This document shows positions 42,420 through 56,297 of a stretch of DNA of 64,000 nucleotides, in pieces; position 1 is the first letter of the stretch; the number at the start of each line of letters is the position of its first letter. The stretch comes from Pseudomonas mendocina (GTDB lineage Bacteria; Pseudomonadota; Gammaproteobacteria; Pseudomonadales; Pseudomonadaceae). Under the pieces are notes generated by a model. It saw nothing but the letters and a program-made list of their open reading frames with translations. It did not search any database and was not told the DNA's origin. The stretch is taken from positions 4,693,971 to 4,757,970 of the forward strand of contig CP148074.1 in the NCBI GenBank assembly GCA_037482215.1, given 5' to 3'. Both the position numbers and the translations under genes were made by a program.

Positions 42420-42487
42420 CCGACCGCTTACTCCACCTATCCACAGCCCCCTTATTCCACCGTCACACTCTTAGCCAAGTTACGCGG
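42420..42487 (-). other. Predicted attTn7 region
   Basis: Tn7 and relatives insert about 25 bases after the glmS stop (42452), with TnsD reading the conserved 3' end of glmS, here encoding LAKSVTVE. The insertion point would fall near 42427. No Tn7 ends or Tns genes are present. The gene debris just downstream agrees with past insertions. Confidence 0.6.
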
Positions 42488-44287
42488 CTGATCCACGTCG
42501 GTACCCTTGAGCACAGCAACATAGTAGGACAGCAGTTGCAGCGGGATGGTGTAGAGAATCGGCGCCAGCACGTCGTGGATATGCGGCATGGTGACGACGT
42601 GGGTGCCTTCGCCGTTGCGCATGCTGGCGTCTTCGTCAGCGAAGACGATCAGCTCACCACCACGGGCGCGGACTTCCTGCAGGTTGGATTTGAGTTTCTC
42701 CAGCAGCTCGTTGTTAGGCGCGACAGTGACCACCGGCATATCGTTATCCACAAGCGCCAGCGGGCCGTGCTTGAGCTCGCCTGCGGGATAGGCTTCGGCG
42801 TGGATATAGGAAATTTCCTTGAGCTTAAGCGCACCTTCCATCGCCACCGGGTATTGGGCGCCGCGGCCGAGGAACAGGCTGTGGTGCTTCTCGGCAAACA
42901 GCTCTGAAACTTTTTCCACAATGCTGTCCATGGCCAGCGCTTCACCCAGGCGGGTCGGCAGGCGGCGCAATTCATCCACAAGCTCGGCTTCATCAGCTTT
43001 GCTCAGGGTTCCGCGCACCTGGCCCAGCGCCAGGGTCAACATCAGCAGGGCAACCAGTTGGGTGGTGAAAGCTTTGGTCGAAGCCACGCCAATTTCACGC
43101 CCGGCCTGAGTCAGCAGGGTCAAGTCAGACTCACGCACCAGCGAACTGATGCCGACGTTACAGATTGCCAAGGTGCCGAGGAAACCCAACTCTTTGGCGT
43201 TGCGCAGGGCAGCCAGGGTGTCGGCGGTCTCGCCGGACTGGGAGATGGTCACGAACAAGGTATCCGGCTGCACCACCACCTTGCGGTAGCGGAACTCGCT
43301 GGCCACTTCGACCTGACACGGAATCCCCGCCAGCCCTTCCAGCCAGTAACGGGCGACCATACCAGCGTGATAGCTAGTGCCACAGGCCACAATCTGCACA
43401 TTGCGCACCTTGGCGAACAACTCCGGTGCCTGCGGGCCGAAAGCCTCCACCAGTACTTGTTGCTGGGCCAGACGGCCTTCTAGGGTACGCTGCACCACCA
43501 TTGGCTGCTCGTGGATCTCTTTGAGCATGTAATGGCGGTATTCGCCCTTATCGGCTGACTCTGCACCATCGCGGTACTGCACGGTTTCACGCTGTACCAA
43601 CTGGCCGTCACGGTCCCAGATCTGCACCTGCTCGCGCTGGATTTCAGCGATATCGCCTTCTTCAAGGTACATAAAGCGGTCAGTGACCTGACGCAGCGCC
43701 AACTGATCCGAAGCCAGAAAGTTTTCCCCAAGGCCCAGACCAATCACCAGCGGGCTGCCGCTGCGGGCAGCAACCAAACGGTCGGGTTGCTTCGCGCTGA
43801 TAACAGCCAGGCCATAAGCACCATGCAGCTGCTTAACCACAGCCTTGAGTGCATCACTGAGGTTGTGGATAGTTTTCAGGGTGTCGTCCAGCAGATGCAC
43901 GATCACTTCGGTATCGGTATCTGAACTGAACACATAACCTTTCGCTTTCAGCTCCGCGCGCAGCTCTTCGTGGTTTTCGATAATGCCGTTGTGGACAACT
44001 GCCAGATCACTGCCGGAGAAATGTGGGTGAGCGTTGGCTTCAGTCGGCGCACCATGGGTCGCCCAACGGGTGTGGGCAATACCCAGGCGGCCATTAAGCG
44101 GCTGCTCGTGCAGGGCATTTTCCAGCTCGCTGACTTTACCCACACGGCGGCGGCGATCCAGTACACCGTCATTGCCCAGCACCGCCACACCGGCGCTGTC
44201 ATAGCCGCGGTATTCGAGGCGCTTCAGACCTTCAACCAGAATGGCGGTGATATTGCGTTCAGCAACTGCGCCAACGATGCCACACAT
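42452..44287 (-). CDS. glmS: Glucosamine-fructose-6-phosphate aminotransferase
   Basis: 611 residues from the ATG at 44287, which places the catalytic Cys as residue 2 after Met removal (MCGIVGAV), as required for the glutaminase site. The glutaminase domain (about 1-240) has [20 protein letters not shown]; two SIS isomerase domains follow ([14 protein letters not shown] and [20 protein letters not shown]). The end is LAKSVTVE. The enzyme makes glucosamine-6-phosphate from fructose-6-phosphate and glutamine, the first step to UDP-GlcNAc. It follows the glmR gene by 10 bases. Confidence 0.98.
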   Translation of the reverse strand: MCGIVGAVAERNITAILVEGLKRLEYRGYDSAGVAVLGNDGVLDRRRRVGKVSELENALHEQPLNGRLGIAHTRWATHGAPTEANAHPHFSGSDLAVVHNGIIENHEELRAELKAKGYVFSSDTDTEVIVHLLDDTLKTIHNLSDALKAVVKQLHGAYGLAVISAKQPDRLVAARSGSPLVIGLGLGENFLASDQLALRQVTDRFMYLEEGDIAEIQREQVQIWDRDGQLVQRETVQYRDGAESADKGEYRHYMLKEIHEQPMVVQRTLEGRLAQQQVLVEAFGPQAPELFAKVRNVQIVACGTSYHAGMVARYWLEGLAGIPCQVEVASEFRYRKVVVQPDTLFVTISQSGETADTLAALRNAKELGFLGTLAICNVGISSLVRESDLTLLTQAGREIGVASTKAFTTQLVALLMLTLALGQVRGTLSKADEAELVDELRRLPTRLGEALAMDSIVEKVSELFAEKHHSLFLGRGAQYPVAMEGALKLKEISYIHAEAYPAGELKHGPLALVDNDMPVVTVAPNNELLEKLKSNLQEVRARGGELIVFADEDASMRNGEGTHVVTMPHIHDVLAPILYTIPLQLLSYYVAVLKGTDVDQPRNLAKSVTVE

Positions 44288-44297
44288 ATATTTCTCC

Positions 44298-45065
44298 TCA
44301 GGATTCAACCGCCGCGCAGATCAGCTTAATGCCTCGCGCAGTCAGTTGTTCACGCGCCTCATGACTCAGGCGGTCATCGGTTATCAGGGTATGGATGCTG
44401 CTCCAGGGCAGCTCCAGATTGGGAATCTTGCGACCGATCTTGTCGCTCTCGACCATCACCACCACTTCCCGCGCCACTTCAGACATCACCCTGCTCAGGC
44501 CAAGCAACTCATTGAACGTAGTGGTGCCGCGATGCAGGTCGATGCCATCGGCGCCAATAAATAATTGATCGAAGTCGTAGGAACGCAGTACCTGCTCGGC
44601 AACCTGGCCCTGAAATGACTCGGAATGAGGGTCCCAGGTTCCGCCTGTCATTAACAACACGGGCTCATGTTCCAGTTCACAGATAGCGCGGGCGACGTTC
44701 AGTGAGTTAGTCATCACCACCAGCCCGGCCTTATAACCGAGCTGAGGAATCATCGCCGCCGTGGTGGTGCCGCTGTCGATAATGATCCGCGCATGCTCAC
44801 GAATCAGCCCCACGCCCGCACGGGCAATGGCCTGCTTGTAATGGGATACGGGCTGAGTATCGCTAATCAGCTCTTGCGGCATCGGCACCGCACCACCATA
44901 GCGGCGTAGCAACAGGCCGTTCTTTTCCAGAGCAGCCAGATCCTTACGAATCGTAACTTCTGAAGTGGAAAAAGCTTTCGACAACTCATCCACACTCACT
45001 TCGCCCTGCTCGGTAAGCAAGGCAAGGATGGTATGGCGGCGCTGTGCAGTGTCACGTTTCGACAT
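44298..45065 (-). CDS. glmR: DeoR-family regulator (GlmR)
   Basis: 255 residues. DeoR helix-turn-helix [20 protein letters not shown] and [20 protein letters not shown] at the N-terminus. The sugar-phosphate-sensing domain has [17 protein letters not shown] and [18 protein letters not shown] with the conserved loop. It sits 10 bases before glmS, as in other pseudomonads where this gene is called glmR. It is likely to control glmS with glucosamine-6-phosphate as effector. The gene name rests on this position. Confidence 0.9.
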   Translation of the reverse strand: MSKRDTAQRRHTILALLTEQGEVSVDELSKAFSTSEVTIRKDLAALEKNGLLLRRYGGAVPMPQELISDTQPVSHYKQAIARAGVGLIREHARIIIDSGTTTAAMIPQLGYKAGLVVMTNSLNVARAICELEHEPVLLMTGGTWDPHSESFQGQVAEQVLRSYDFDQLFIGADGIDLHRGTTTFNELLGLSRVMSEVAREVVVMVESDKIGRKIPNLELPWSSIHTLITDDRLSHEAREQLTARGIKLICAAVES

Positions 45066-45185
45066 TTAAGTTTCGATTCGAAAGATAGCGATGCGAATCA
45101 AAGCCTACCTGCCACAACGAGTCAAGTAGATAAGCGACTAAAGGCAGTGATTGTTAATCCTTGCCGAGGTTATCCACACGCTGAC

Positions 45186-45797
45186 CTATTGCAGAGTCAG
45201 TTTTATCCCGAATCCCACCAGACACACTCCAGCCAGTCTTTCCAGCCAACGGGTGACTTTCGGATTAGCGCGCAAGCGCTCAGCCAGGAAATAGGTCAGC
45301 AGTACTACGATCAGGCCGTAGATAAACGTCAGTACCGCAATAGTCACAGCAAGGAAGCCGAAAGTGAGGATGCCCTGATGAGTTTTAGGATCAATGAATA
45401 GAGGGAAGAAGGCCATGTAAAACATGATTGCCTTGGGATTGAATAACGTTATCAACAGGGTCTGCCAGAGGTAACGGCGAGCCTCAATGTTAATACTCGG
45501 CCCCTGCCCCGGCTTGGCAAAGACCATCTTCAATCCCAGCCAAATCAGATAGGCCGCCCCCAACCACTGCACCACATGAAATGCAGTGGGATAGGCCTTG
45601 AGCATGGTCGCCACACCTGCAACGGCCATCCACATTAATACCTGATCACCCAGAATCACGCCGAACGTCGAGGCAATACCGCCACGGATCCCGCCCTTGC
45701 CTGTGGATAAGATCAAAGCCAGATTACCTGGGCCCGGAATCGCCAACAAAATCAGAAAGGCCACCACAAAAGCGCCGTAATCGGTAACTCCGAACAT
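45186..45797 (-). CDS. LysE/RhtB-family exporter
   Basis: 203 residues, six membrane helices. Family features are FVVAFLILLAIPGPGNLALI at the start (the PGP motif), the helix pair VILGDQVLMWMAVAGVATML, and LFNPKAIMFYMAFFPLFIDP. Members export amino acids or related metabolites with the proton gradient. The region between it and glmR (45066-45185) contains a perfect TTATCCACA. No regulator is adjacent. Confidence 0.9.
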   Translation of the reverse strand: MFGVTDYGAFVVAFLILLAIPGPGNLALILSTGKGGIRGGIASTFGVILGDQVLMWMAVAGVATMLKAYPTAFHVVQWLGAAYLIWLGLKMVFAKPGQGPSINIEARRYLWQTLLITLFNPKAIMFYMAFFPLFIDPKTHQGILTFGFLAVTIAVLTFIYGLIVVLLTYFLAERLRANPKVTRWLERLAGVCLVGFGIKLTLQ

Positions 45798-45845
45798 GGT
45801 TAAGGCTCCTACTGCTTAAAGGGCTTTTATCCACAGACCTGTTGA

Positions 45846-47213
45846 TCAGTCTCGCTTAATCTTCACCGGCCGCTTCCAACCGTCGATATTGCGCTGCTTA
45901 GCACGGCCAACTGCAAGCGTATCGGCAGGCACATCTGTAGTGATCACAGAGCCAGCCCCCGTTGTAGCACGATCCCCCAGCGTAACCGGGGCAACCAACG
46001 CACTGTTGGAGCCAATAAAGACATCTTCACCCATGACCGTCTTGGACTTATTCGCGCCGTCATAGTTACAGGTGATGGTGCCAGCCCCGATGTTGGTGCG
46101 CGCACCGATTTCGGCATCGCCCAAATAGCTCAGGTGCCCAGCTTTGGCGCCCTCGCCCATCACTGCATTCTTCAGCTCAACAAAGTTACCCACATGGGCC
46201 TTGGCCTTGAGCACAGACCCCGGACGCAAGCGGGCAAACGGACCGCAATCTGCGCCCTCACCCATCTCGGCACCTTCCAGATGACTGTTGGCTTTGACGA
46301 TGGAACCGGCACGCAGCACTGAGTCTTTGATCACGCAGTTCGGGCCAATCTGTACGCCATCCTCAATGACCACACGGCCTTCAAGAATGACGTTTACGTC
46401 GATAGATACATCGCGGCCGACTGTTACCTCGCCGCGCAGGTCGAAACGTGCCGGATCAATCAGGGTCACGCCCTGAGTCATCAGGCGACGGGCAGCGCGG
46501 TACTGATAATGGCGTTCGAGTTGAGACAGCTGAATGCGGTCATTCGCCCCCAGCACCTCCATCTCGTCCTGCGCCTGCTCGGTTGCAACCACAAGGCCGT
46601 CCGCAACCGCCATCGCGATCACATCTGTCAGATAGTACTCGCCCTGAGCATTGCTGTTGGAAAGGCGCCCTAACCATTCACCCAGGCGTTTACCAGGTAC
46701 GGCGAGAATGCCGGTGTTGCCTTCACGTATCTGACGCTGCTCGTCGCTGGCATCCTTGTGCTCGACGATGGCTTTAACCACGCCTTGTTCATCACGGACG
46801 ATACGGCCATAACCGGTCGGATCCTGCAGGTTGACGGTCAGCAGCCCCAGCTGTTGGTCACTCACCTGCTGCAGCAAACGCTCAAGGGTTTCAGTCTCAA
46901 TCAGCGGTACATCGCCGTACAGAATCAGCACGCGTTCTGCGGTCAACGCAGGCAGTGCCTGGGCCACAGCATGCCCTGTACCCAGCTGTTGGGCTTGCAA
47001 AACGAAATTAAGGTCATCGGCCGCCAGGCGTTCACGCACCAATTCCGCACCGTGCCCAATCACCACATGGATGCCCTTCGGATTCAGCTTACGCGCCGTA
47101 TCAATCACATGCCCCAGCATCGACTTCCCGGCAACCGGGTGTAGAACTTTTGGCAGAGCCGAACGCATGCGAGTGCCTTGTCCAGCGGCGAGAATGACGA
47201 TATCGAGCGACAT
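45846..47213 (-). CDS. glmU: Bifunctional N-acetylglucosamine-1-phosphate uridyltransferase/glucosamine-1-phosphate acetyltransferase
   Basis: 455 residues from the ATG at 47213 ([18 protein letters not shown]), the conserved GlmU start. The uridyltransferase half (about 1-230) has LAAGQGTRM and LYGDVPLIE; the acetyltransferase left-handed beta-helix has hexapeptide repeats and [20 protein letters not shown]. It makes UDP-GlcNAc from glucosamine-1-phosphate, acetyl-CoA and UTP. It follows the atp operon terminator, so it has its own promoter in 47214-47285. Confidence 0.98.
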   Translation of the reverse strand: MSLDIVILAAGQGTRMRSALPKVLHPVAGKSMLGHVIDTARKLNPKGIHVVIGHGAELVRERLAADDLNFVLQAQQLGTGHAVAQALPALTAERVLILYGDVPLIETETLERLLQQVSDQQLGLLTVNLQDPTGYGRIVRDEQGVVKAIVEHKDASDEQRQIREGNTGILAVPGKRLGEWLGRLSNSNAQGEYYLTDVIAMAVADGLVVATEQAQDEMEVLGANDRIQLSQLERHYQYRAARRLMTQGVTLIDPARFDLRGEVTVGRDVSIDVNVILEGRVVIEDGVQIGPNCVIKDSVLRAGSIVKANSHLEGAEMGEGADCGPFARLRPGSVLKAKAHVGNFVELKNAVMGEGAKAGHLSYLGDAEIGARTNIGAGTITCNYDGANKSKTVMGEDVFIGSNSALVAPVTLGDRATTGAGSVITTDVPADTLAVGRAKQRNIDGWKRPVKIKRD

Positions 47214-47285
47214 AAACAAATCCTTTGGTATCCAGAACACAGTCAGACACCGTGTTATAGAAAAAGATGAAATTGCAGGCAAAGA

Positions 47286-47311
47286 AAAAGGGTAGCCAAG
47301 GCTACCCTTTT
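47286..47311 (-). terminator. Terminator of the atp operon
   Basis: AAAGGGTAGCC pairs with GGCTACCCTTT around AA, with T-runs on the minus strand (CCCTTTTTCTTT). It lies 25 bases after the atpC stop. A shorter T-run exists on the plus strand, so it may work both ways. Confidence 0.85.
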
Positions 47312-47336
47312 ACTTGCTTGCGATGAAGCGGAGGAA

Positions 47337-47762
47337 TTAACCGCCGAACTTCTTGCGCAGTTGCTGAATGGTCCGCAGCTGGGCTGTGACCTCAGCCAAA
47401 TGAGCAGCCGCCGAGCCGTAATCGAACTCTGCGCCTTTCTCATTCAGCGCTTTCTCAGCAGCCTTAAGGGCTTCCTGAGCAGCAGCTTCATCGATATCGG
47501 CAGCACGCTGCACGGTATCGGCGAGAACTTTCACCATACTCGGCTGAACTTCAAGGAAGCCACCGGAGATGTAAAACACCTCGGTTTCGCCACCTTGTTT
47601 GACCAGACGAATCGGACCCGGCTTGAGGTCGGTAATCAGCGGCGCGTGGCCTGGAGAGATACCAAGATCCCCCAGGTTACCGTGCGCAATCACCATCTCG
47701 ACCAGACCGGAGAAGATTTCGCCTTCTGCGCTGACGATGTCGCAATGGACTGTCATAGCCAT
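47337..47762 (-). CDS. atpC: F1 ATP synthase epsilon subunit
   Basis: 141 residues from the ATG at 47762 ([19 protein letters not shown]), the conserved start. The beta-sandwich domain contains [19 protein letters not shown]; the C-terminal helical hairpin is rich in Ala and Glu ([20 protein letters not shown]). It links gamma to the c-ring and inhibits ATP hydrolysis. Last gene of the operon. Confidence 0.97.
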   Translation of the reverse strand: MAMTVHCDIVSAEGEIFSGLVEMVIAHGNLGDLGISPGHAPLITDLKPGPIRLVKQGGETEVFYISGGFLEVQPSMVKVLADTVQRAADIDEAAAQEALKAAEKALNEKGAEFDYGSAAAHLAEVTAQLRTIQQLRKKFGG

Positions 47763-47844
47763 GTCTAACCTCACGTATCGGTCCGTTGATCACCATCAGG
47801 CATTCAGCCAGACCGTAAGCGCCCGTTACCGGGCGCACGGGTGA

Positions 47845-49251
<1,407 letters not shown>

Positions 49252-50112
49252 TTAAACCGCGGCAGCGCCGCCGACGATTTCCGAAATTTCCTGGGTGATC
49301 GCTGCTTGACGAGCCTTGTTGTAAACCAACTGCAAGTCTTTGATGAGTTCGCCAGCGTTGTCGGTGGCGTTCTTCATCGCGATCATCCGCGCCGCTTGTT
49401 CAGCTGCACTGTTCTCAACTACCGCCTGGTAAACCTGCGACTCCACATAACGAACCATCAAGCCGTCCAGCAGCTCTTTGGCGTCGGGTTCATACAGGTA
49501 GTCCCAGTGATGCTTCAGATCCTGATCAGGATCAGCGACCAGCGGAACCAGTTGTTCCACAGTCGGCTTCTGCGTCATGGTGTTGATGAACTTGTTTGAA
49601 ACCACGGACAAACGATCGATGCGACCTTCGAGGTAGGCATCGAGCATTACCTTGACGCTACCGATCAGATCATTGATCGACGGTTCCTCGCCCAGGTGGC
49701 TGATCGCAGCAACGATATTGCCACCAAAGTTACGGAAGAACGCCGCACCTTTGCTGCCAATTACGCAGAGATCAATCTCTACGCCTTGCTCGCGATTGCT
49801 CGCCATGTCCTTGACCAGAGCCTTGAACAGGTTGGTGTTCAGACCACCACACAGACCACGGTCCGAGCTCACTACGACATAACCGACGCGCTTAACAGGG
49901 CGTTCGATCATGAACGGGTGACGGTACTCCGGGTTGGCGTTGGCCAGATGACCAATAACCTGGCGGATACGCTCCGCGTAGGGACGGCTTGCACTCATGC
50001 GCTGTTGTGCCTTGCGCATTTTGCTGACCGCCACCTTCTCCATGGCGCTGGTGATCTTCTGCGTGCTTTTGATGCTCGCAATCTTGCTGCGAATCTCTTT
50101 TGCGCCTGCCAT
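49252..50112 (-). CDS. atpG: F1 ATP synthase gamma subunit
   Basis: 286 residues. N-terminal coiled coil [20 protein letters not shown] and [16 protein letters not shown], central [20 protein letters not shown], and C-terminal coil with [20 protein letters not shown]. It forms the rotating shaft in F1. Ribosome spacing and order are standard. Confidence 0.98.
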   Translation of the reverse strand: MAGAKEIRSKIASIKSTQKITSAMEKVAVSKMRKAQQRMSASRPYAERIRQVIGHLANANPEYRHPFMIERPVKRVGYVVVSSDRGLCGGLNTNLFKALVKDMASNREQGVEIDLCVIGSKGAAFFRNFGGNIVAAISHLGEEPSINDLIGSVKVMLDAYLEGRIDRLSVVSNKFINTMTQKPTVEQLVPLVADPDQDLKHHWDYLYEPDAKELLDGLMVRYVESQVYQAVVENSAAEQAARMIAMKNATDNAGELIKDLQLVYNKARQAAITQEISEIVGGAAAV

Positions 50113-50162
50113 TTGACACCTATCGGGTTAGCAAGCGGGGACCTCGCGGTCCCCACTGCGGC

Positions 50163-51707
50163 TTACCAGGTTTGGGTGGCCTTGAACTTCTCGATACCGG
50201 CTTTCAGACCAGCGTCGATTTCGTCGTTAAAGTCACCCTTCTCGTTGATCTTCGCCATCAAAGCGGCGTGATCACGGTTGAAGTAAGCGATCAGGGCCTG
50301 TTCGAACGGACCAACTTTGGCCACTTCGACATCCTGCAGGAAACCACGCTCGGCGGCATACAGCGACAGCGCCATGTCCGCGATGGACATCGGAGCATAT
50401 TGCTTCTGCTTCATCAGCTCAGTAACGCGCTGACCGTGCTCAAGTTGCTTACGGGTAGCTTCGTCCAGGTCAGAAGCAAACTGGGCGAATGCAGCCAGTT
50501 CACGGTACTGAGCCAGAGCGGTACGGATACCACCGGACAGCTTCTTGATGATCTTGGTTTGTGCAGCACCACCCACACGGGATACCGAGATACCGGCGTT
50601 AACGGCCGGACGGATACCCGAGTTGAACATGGCGGATTCCAGGAAGATCTGACCGTCGGTGATGGAAATCACGTTGGTCGGAACGAACGCGGAAACGTCA
50701 CCCGCTTGGGTTTCGATGATTGGCAGAGCGGTCAGGGAACCGGTTTTGCCTTTCACAGCGCCATTGGTGAACTTCTCAACATACTCTTCGGAAACGCGGG
50801 AAGCGCGCTCCAGCAGACGGCTGTGGAGATAGAACACGTCACCTGGGTAAGCTTCACGTCCTGGTGGACGACGCAGCAGCAGGGAGATCTGGCGATAAGC
50901 CACAGCCTGCTTGGACAGATCGTCATAAACGATCAGCGCGTCTTCACCGCGGTCGCGGAAGTATTCGCCCATGGTGCAACCGGCGTACGGTGCAATGAAC
51001 TGCAGTGCTGCAGATTCAGAAGCGGAAGCAGCAACAACGATGGTGTTAGCCAGTGCGCCGTTTTCTTCCAGCTTGCGTACCACGTTAGCGATGGTCGATT
51101 GCTTCTGACCAACTGCTACGTATACGCAGCGGATGCCGCTGTCTTTCTGGTTGATGATGGCGTCGATAGCCAGAGCGGTTTTACCGATCTGACGGTCACC
51201 GATGATCAGCTCACGCTGGCCACGGCCAACCGGGATCATTGCGTCAACCGACTTGTAACCGGTTTGTACCGGCTGGTCGACCGACTTACGCCAGATCACG
51301 CCCGGCGCAACCTTTTCAACAGCGTCAGTAGCGACGTTGTTCAGCGGGCCTTTGCCGTCAATTGGGTTACCCAGTGCGTCAACGACGCGACCCAGCAGTT
51401 CCGGACCAACCGGTACTTCCAGGATGCGGCCAGTGCACTTGGCGCTCATGCCTTCGGTCAGGCTGGTGTAAGCACCCAGCACTACGGCACCAACGGAGTC
51501 TTGCTCCAGGTTCAGCGCCATACCGTAAACACTGCCCGGGAACTCGATCATTTCGCCGTACATAACGTCAGCGAGACCGTGAATGCGCACGATACCGTCA
51601 GAAACGGATACCACTGTGCCTTCGTTACGGGCTTGGGAAGAGACGTCGAGTTTCTCGATACGTCCCTTGATGATTTCACTAATTTCGGAAGGATTGAGTT
51701 GCTGCAT
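50163..51707 (-). CDS. atpA: F1 ATP synthase alpha subunit
   Basis: 514 residues. Walker [16 protein letters not shown], the signature [17 protein letters not shown] and the C-terminal [17 protein letters not shown] region are present. Non-catalytic nucleotide-binding subunit of F1. The atpH stop lies 21 bases upstream of its start. No irregularities. Confidence 0.98.
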   Translation of the reverse strand: MQQLNPSEISEIIKGRIEKLDVSSQARNEGTVVSVSDGIVRIHGLADVMYGEMIEFPGSVYGMALNLEQDSVGAVVLGAYTSLTEGMSAKCTGRILEVPVGPELLGRVVDALGNPIDGKGPLNNVATDAVEKVAPGVIWRKSVDQPVQTGYKSVDAMIPVGRGQRELIIGDRQIGKTALAIDAIINQKDSGIRCVYVAVGQKQSTIANVVRKLEENGALANTIVVAASASESAALQFIAPYAGCTMGEYFRDRGEDALIVYDDLSKQAVAYRQISLLLRRPPGREAYPGDVFYLHSRLLERASRVSEEYVEKFTNGAVKGKTGSLTALPIIETQAGDVSAFVPTNVISITDGQIFLESAMFNSGIRPAVNAGISVSRVGGAAQTKIIKKLSGGIRTALAQYRELAAFAQFASDLDEATRKQLEHGQRVTELMKQKQYAPMSIADMALSLYAAERGFLQDVEVAKVGPFEQALIAYFNRDHAALMAKINEKGDFNDEIDAGLKAGIEKFKATQTW

Positions 51708-51728
51708 AGCTCTGCTGCCCCTTCAAAC

Positions 51729-52265
51729 TCAAGATTTCAATGCTTCGGCCAGTTTCGCGATTTTGCCGCGAACTGAGCCATCGATTACCAGGTCGCCGGC
51801 GCGGATTACGACACCACCAATAAGGCTGGCATCCTCCGCTGCGTGCAGACGCACTTCTCGGCTGAGCCGTGCACTGAGAACCTTGGCGAGTTTGTCTTGC
51901 TGTTCATCGCTCAATGCGAAGGCACTGATTACATCCACGTCCACCGTTTTTTCCTGTTCAGCTTTGTACAGCTCGAACAGTTCAGCGATCTGCGGCAACA
52001 AAGCCACGCGATCGTTTTCGGCCAGAACCTGAATGAAATTACGTACCTGGGCGTCGAACTTGTCACCACACACCTCGTTGAAGGCGGTGGCCTTGTCTGT
52101 TCTCGTCAAACGCGGAGCTTTAAGCACTTCCTGCATGGTGTCGTCTTGCGACACCGCTGCAGCCAGGCCGAGCATGGCTGACCAATTGGCCAGCTGCTGG
52201 TGAGCCTGGGCGTACTCGAAAGCAGCCTTAGCGTAAGGTCGGGCCAGCGTGGTCAATTCTGCCAT
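51729..52265 (-). CDS. atpH: F1 ATP synthase delta subunit
   Basis: 178 residues, the normal size. N-terminal six-helix part begins [20 protein letters not shown]; the C-terminal part has [20 protein letters not shown], the OSCP family signature. It joins F1 to the b-subunit stator. Confidence 0.97.
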   Translation of the reverse strand: MAELTTLARPYAKAAFEYAQAHQQLANWSAMLGLAAAVSQDDTMQEVLKAPRLTRTDKATAFNEVCGDKFDAQVRNFIQVLAENDRVALLPQIAELFELYKAEQEKTVDVDVISAFALSDEQQDKLAKVLSARLSREVRLHAAEDASLIGGVVIRAGDLVIDGSVRGKIAKLAEALKS

Positions 52266-52279
52266 GATCGCGCCCTCGC

Positions 52280-52750
52280 TTAAATTTCGGCCGCTAGTTT
52301 GTTAACCAGCTCCGCATGCGCGTTTTGGTCGATAGATGCGCCCAGAATCTTCTCGGCACCGCTAACGGCCAGGCTACCCACTTGGGCGCGCAGCGCGTCT
52401 TTGACGCTGTTCAGTTCCTGCTCGATCTCGGCCAGAGCCTGAGCCTTCACGCGATCAGCTTCGGTACGAGCCTGTTCACGGGCTTCGTCGACGATCTGGG
52501 TACCGCGCTTTTTGGCTTGCTCGATGATTTCAGCTGCTTGTGTTTTAGCTTCGCGCAGTTGCTGACCCGCTTTTTCTTGGGCCAACTCCAGGTCACGAGC
52601 TGCACGGTTAGCAGCGTCCAAACCGTCTGCGATCTTCTTCTGACGCTCCTGCAAAGCCGCAATGACCGGAGGCCATACGAACTTCATGCAGAACAACACG
52701 AAGATGAAGAAGGCAACGGACTGGCCAATCAGGGTTGCATTAATGTTCAC
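52280..52750 (-). CDS. atpF: F0 ATP synthase b subunit
   Basis: 156 residues. One membrane helix at the N-terminus ([20 protein letters not shown]) then a long charged helix ([20 protein letters not shown] and [20 protein letters not shown]) that makes the dimeric stator stalk. Length and composition are standard. Confidence 0.97.
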   Translation of the reverse strand: MNINATLIGQSVAFFIFVLFCMKFVWPPVIAALQERQKKIADGLDAANRAARDLELAQEKAGQQLREAKTQAAEIIEQAKKRGTQIVDEAREQARTEADRVKAQALAEIEQELNSVKDALRAQVGSLAVSGAEKILGASIDQNAHAELVNKLAAEI

Positions 52751-52805
52751 GCCAACACCTCGCTCGTTCGTTGTCCATCACACCAATACACTCGAAAACG
52801 AGTGA

Positions 52806-53093
<288 letters not shown>

Positions 53094-53171
53094 TTAAGTT
53101 TTCTAAGGGTCAAGCAAAATTGGTACATCTATTTGCCCTTGCGGGCGTCCACTGTGAGTGTCGAAACACTC

Positions 53172-54465
<1,294 letters not shown>

Positions 54466-54548
54466 CTTGAATTCCTGAAAACTGAACTTCGGAGCCGGCA
54501 CCGTTAAATCAATAACTTGGCATATTTTGTGCCGACGAAAGCGCGCAA

Positions 54549-54577
54549 AGTATAGGGGGGGTTCCCCCCCCATTCAA
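54549..54577 (-). promoter_or_regulatory. atp operon promoter with G8-AA-C7 spacer
   Basis: On the minus strand: TTGAAT (-35, 54577-54572), then exactly 17 bases made only of GGGGGGGG-AA-CCCCCCC (54571-54555), then TATACT (-10, 54554-54549). The hexamers match consensus at 4 and 5 of 6 positions and the spacing is optimal. It would start transcription near 54542, about 77 bases before atpI. Confidence 0.75.
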
Positions 54578-54621
54578 CTGGTCGGTAGTCTTTTCTGATT
54601 AGTGCTACAGGAGTAATTGTT

Positions 54622-55494
54622 TCAGCGAATGTGGGCTAGCACGCCCTGTAGCTCGTCCAGCGAGCTGTAGCTGATGACCAGTTTGCCCTTGCCTTTGCTG
54701 CCATGGCGAATTTGTACTGGAGAGCCCAGCCGCTCGGCCAGTCGCTGCTCCAGTCGGGAAATGTCTGGATCTGCCTTAGCAGTGGTTGAAGGCTTTTCTT
54801 TGGTATTCAACCACTGACGTACCAATGCCTCTGTCTGGCGCACGGTGAGGCCGCGTGCGACAACGTGTCGCGCACCTTCAACCTGCTGTTCCAGCGGTAA
54901 ACCCAGTAGTGCACGGGCATGGCCCATTTCCAGATCACCATGGGAAAGCAGGGTTTTGATTTCCTCTGGCAGGGCAATCAGACGCAACAGGTTGCTGATG
55001 GTTACACGGGATTTACCCACCGCGTCGGCCACTTGCTGTTGTGTCAGCTGGAACTCCTGCTGCAGACGCTGCAGGGCAATGGCTTCTTCAATCGGATTGA
55101 GGTCTTCACGCTGAATATTCTCAATCAGTGCCAATGCGATAGCGGTTTCGTCCGGAAGTTCCCGAACCATGGCTGGAATCTTATCCACACCCGCCTGCTG
55201 GCTAGCTCGCCAGCGCCGCTCGCCGGCAATGATCTCATAGCGGCCATTTCCCAACGGGCGAACCACAATCGGCTGCATGACGCCATGGGTTTTGATTGAG
55301 CTTGCCAACTCTTCCAGAGCAGTTGGGTCCATGTCCCGGCGGGGCTGATATTTACCGCGCTGGATCAGGTCCAGGGGCAAGTATTGCAGCTCACGGCTGT
55401 CGACCTTGGCGGCTTCCTCCTGAAGTGCGCTGGCGGTAGTACCGCCCAGCAGCGCATCCAGTCCACGCCCAAGTCCACGTTTTTTGACAGCCAT
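54622..55494 (-). CDS. parB: Chromosome partitioning protein ParB
   Basis: 290 residues from the ATG at 55494 (MAVKKRGLGRGLDALLGG), the conserved start; an upstream ATG at 55683 is inside parA. ParB features: LIQRGKYQPRRDMDPTALEE, the CTP-binding GERRWRASQQAG, IENIQREDLNPIEEA, and the helix-turn-helix TQQQVADAVGKSRVTISNLL. It binds parS and spreads as a CTP-dependent clamp near the origin. No intact parS palindrome was seen in this window. Confidence 0.97.
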   Translation of the reverse strand: MAVKKRGLGRGLDALLGGTTASALQEEAAKVDSRELQYLPLDLIQRGKYQPRRDMDPTALEELASSIKTHGVMQPIVVRPLGNGRYEIIAGERRWRASQQAGVDKIPAMVRELPDETAIALALIENIQREDLNPIEEAIALQRLQQEFQLTQQQVADAVGKSRVTISNLLRLIALPEEIKTLLSHGDLEMGHARALLGLPLEQQVEGARHVVARGLTVRQTEALVRQWLNTKEKPSTTAKADPDISRLEQRLAERLGSPVQIRHGSKGKGKLVISYSSLDELQGVLAHIR

Positions 55495-55504
55495 CTGAGT
55501 TTCC

Positions 55505-56293
55505 TTATGCAGTTGCTTTGTGGGGTTTGGCACGCTGGCGACGTACCAGTTCACCGGCCAATGCCAGGTAGGCAATGGCCCCACGGGATGATTTGTCATA
55601 CACCAGCGCAGGCATGCCGAAGCTTGGCGCTTCGGCCAGACGCACATTGCGTGGGATGACGGCATCGTACAATTTGTCGCCAAAGTGCTGCTTAAGTTGT
55701 GCAGACACTTCGTTTGTCAGGCTGATGCGGGGGTCATACATGGTCCGCAGCAGACCTTCGATTTTCAGGTTTGGATTGAGCAACTCGGTGATACGTTGGA
55801 TGCTGTTAACCAAATCCGAGAGTCCTTCGAGCGCGTAGTACTCGCACTGCATCGGGATGATCACACCATCCGCAGCCGTCAGGGCATTGATGGTCAGCAT
55901 CGACAACGCCGGCGGGCAATCGATGAGAATGTAATCGTAATTTTCACGAATCGGCGCCAATGCATCACGCAGCCGGTTCTCTTTCATGTCCATTTCCAAC
56001 AGGGACACTTCAGCCGCAGTCAGATCGCGGTTGGCCGGTAGCAGTTGATAACCGCCATGCTCGGAATACTGCATGGCATCCACCAAGCTGCACTCTCCGA
56101 TCAGCACGTCGTAAATCGAATGCTCAAGGCTGTGTTTATCCACACCGCTGCCCATGGTTGCGTTGCCTTGTGGATCAAGGTCTATCAGCAACACGCGGCG
56201 CTTGGTTGCCACCAATGAGGCAGCCAGATTGATGCAGGTAGTGGTTTTACCCACACCGCCTTTTTGGTTGGCGATTGCAAATACCTTGGCCAT
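55505..56293 (-). CDS. parA: Chromosome partitioning ATPase ParA
   Basis: 262 residues. Deviant Walker A NQKGGVGKTTTCINLAASL, the second motif LIDLDPQGNATMGSGV and LIDCPPALSMLTINAL. Soj/ParA-type ATPase that moves ParB-bound origins. It starts 4 bases after rsmG and is followed by parB 10 bases on. Standard. Confidence 0.97.
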   Translation of the reverse strand: MAKVFAIANQKGGVGKTTTCINLAASLVATKRRVLLIDLDPQGNATMGSGVDKHSLEHSIYDVLIGECSLVDAMQYSEHGGYQLLPANRDLTAAEVSLLEMDMKENRLRDALAPIRENYDYILIDCPPALSMLTINALTAADGVIIPMQCEYYALEGLSDLVNSIQRITELLNPNLKIEGLLRTMYDPRISLTNEVSAQLKQHFGDKLYDAVIPRNVRLAEAPSFGMPALVYDKSSRGAIAYLALAGELVRRQRAKPHKATA

Positions 56294-56297
56294 GCCT

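Noticed and set aside
37930..42426. Shared 14-mer TAGAGCACCGACCG at 37930 and 42413
   Set aside because: Several 14-base coincidences are expected in 64 kb and the flanks do not match.
50100..51776. 558-codon open frame opposite atpA
   Set aside because: Same reason as for atpD; atpA is certain.
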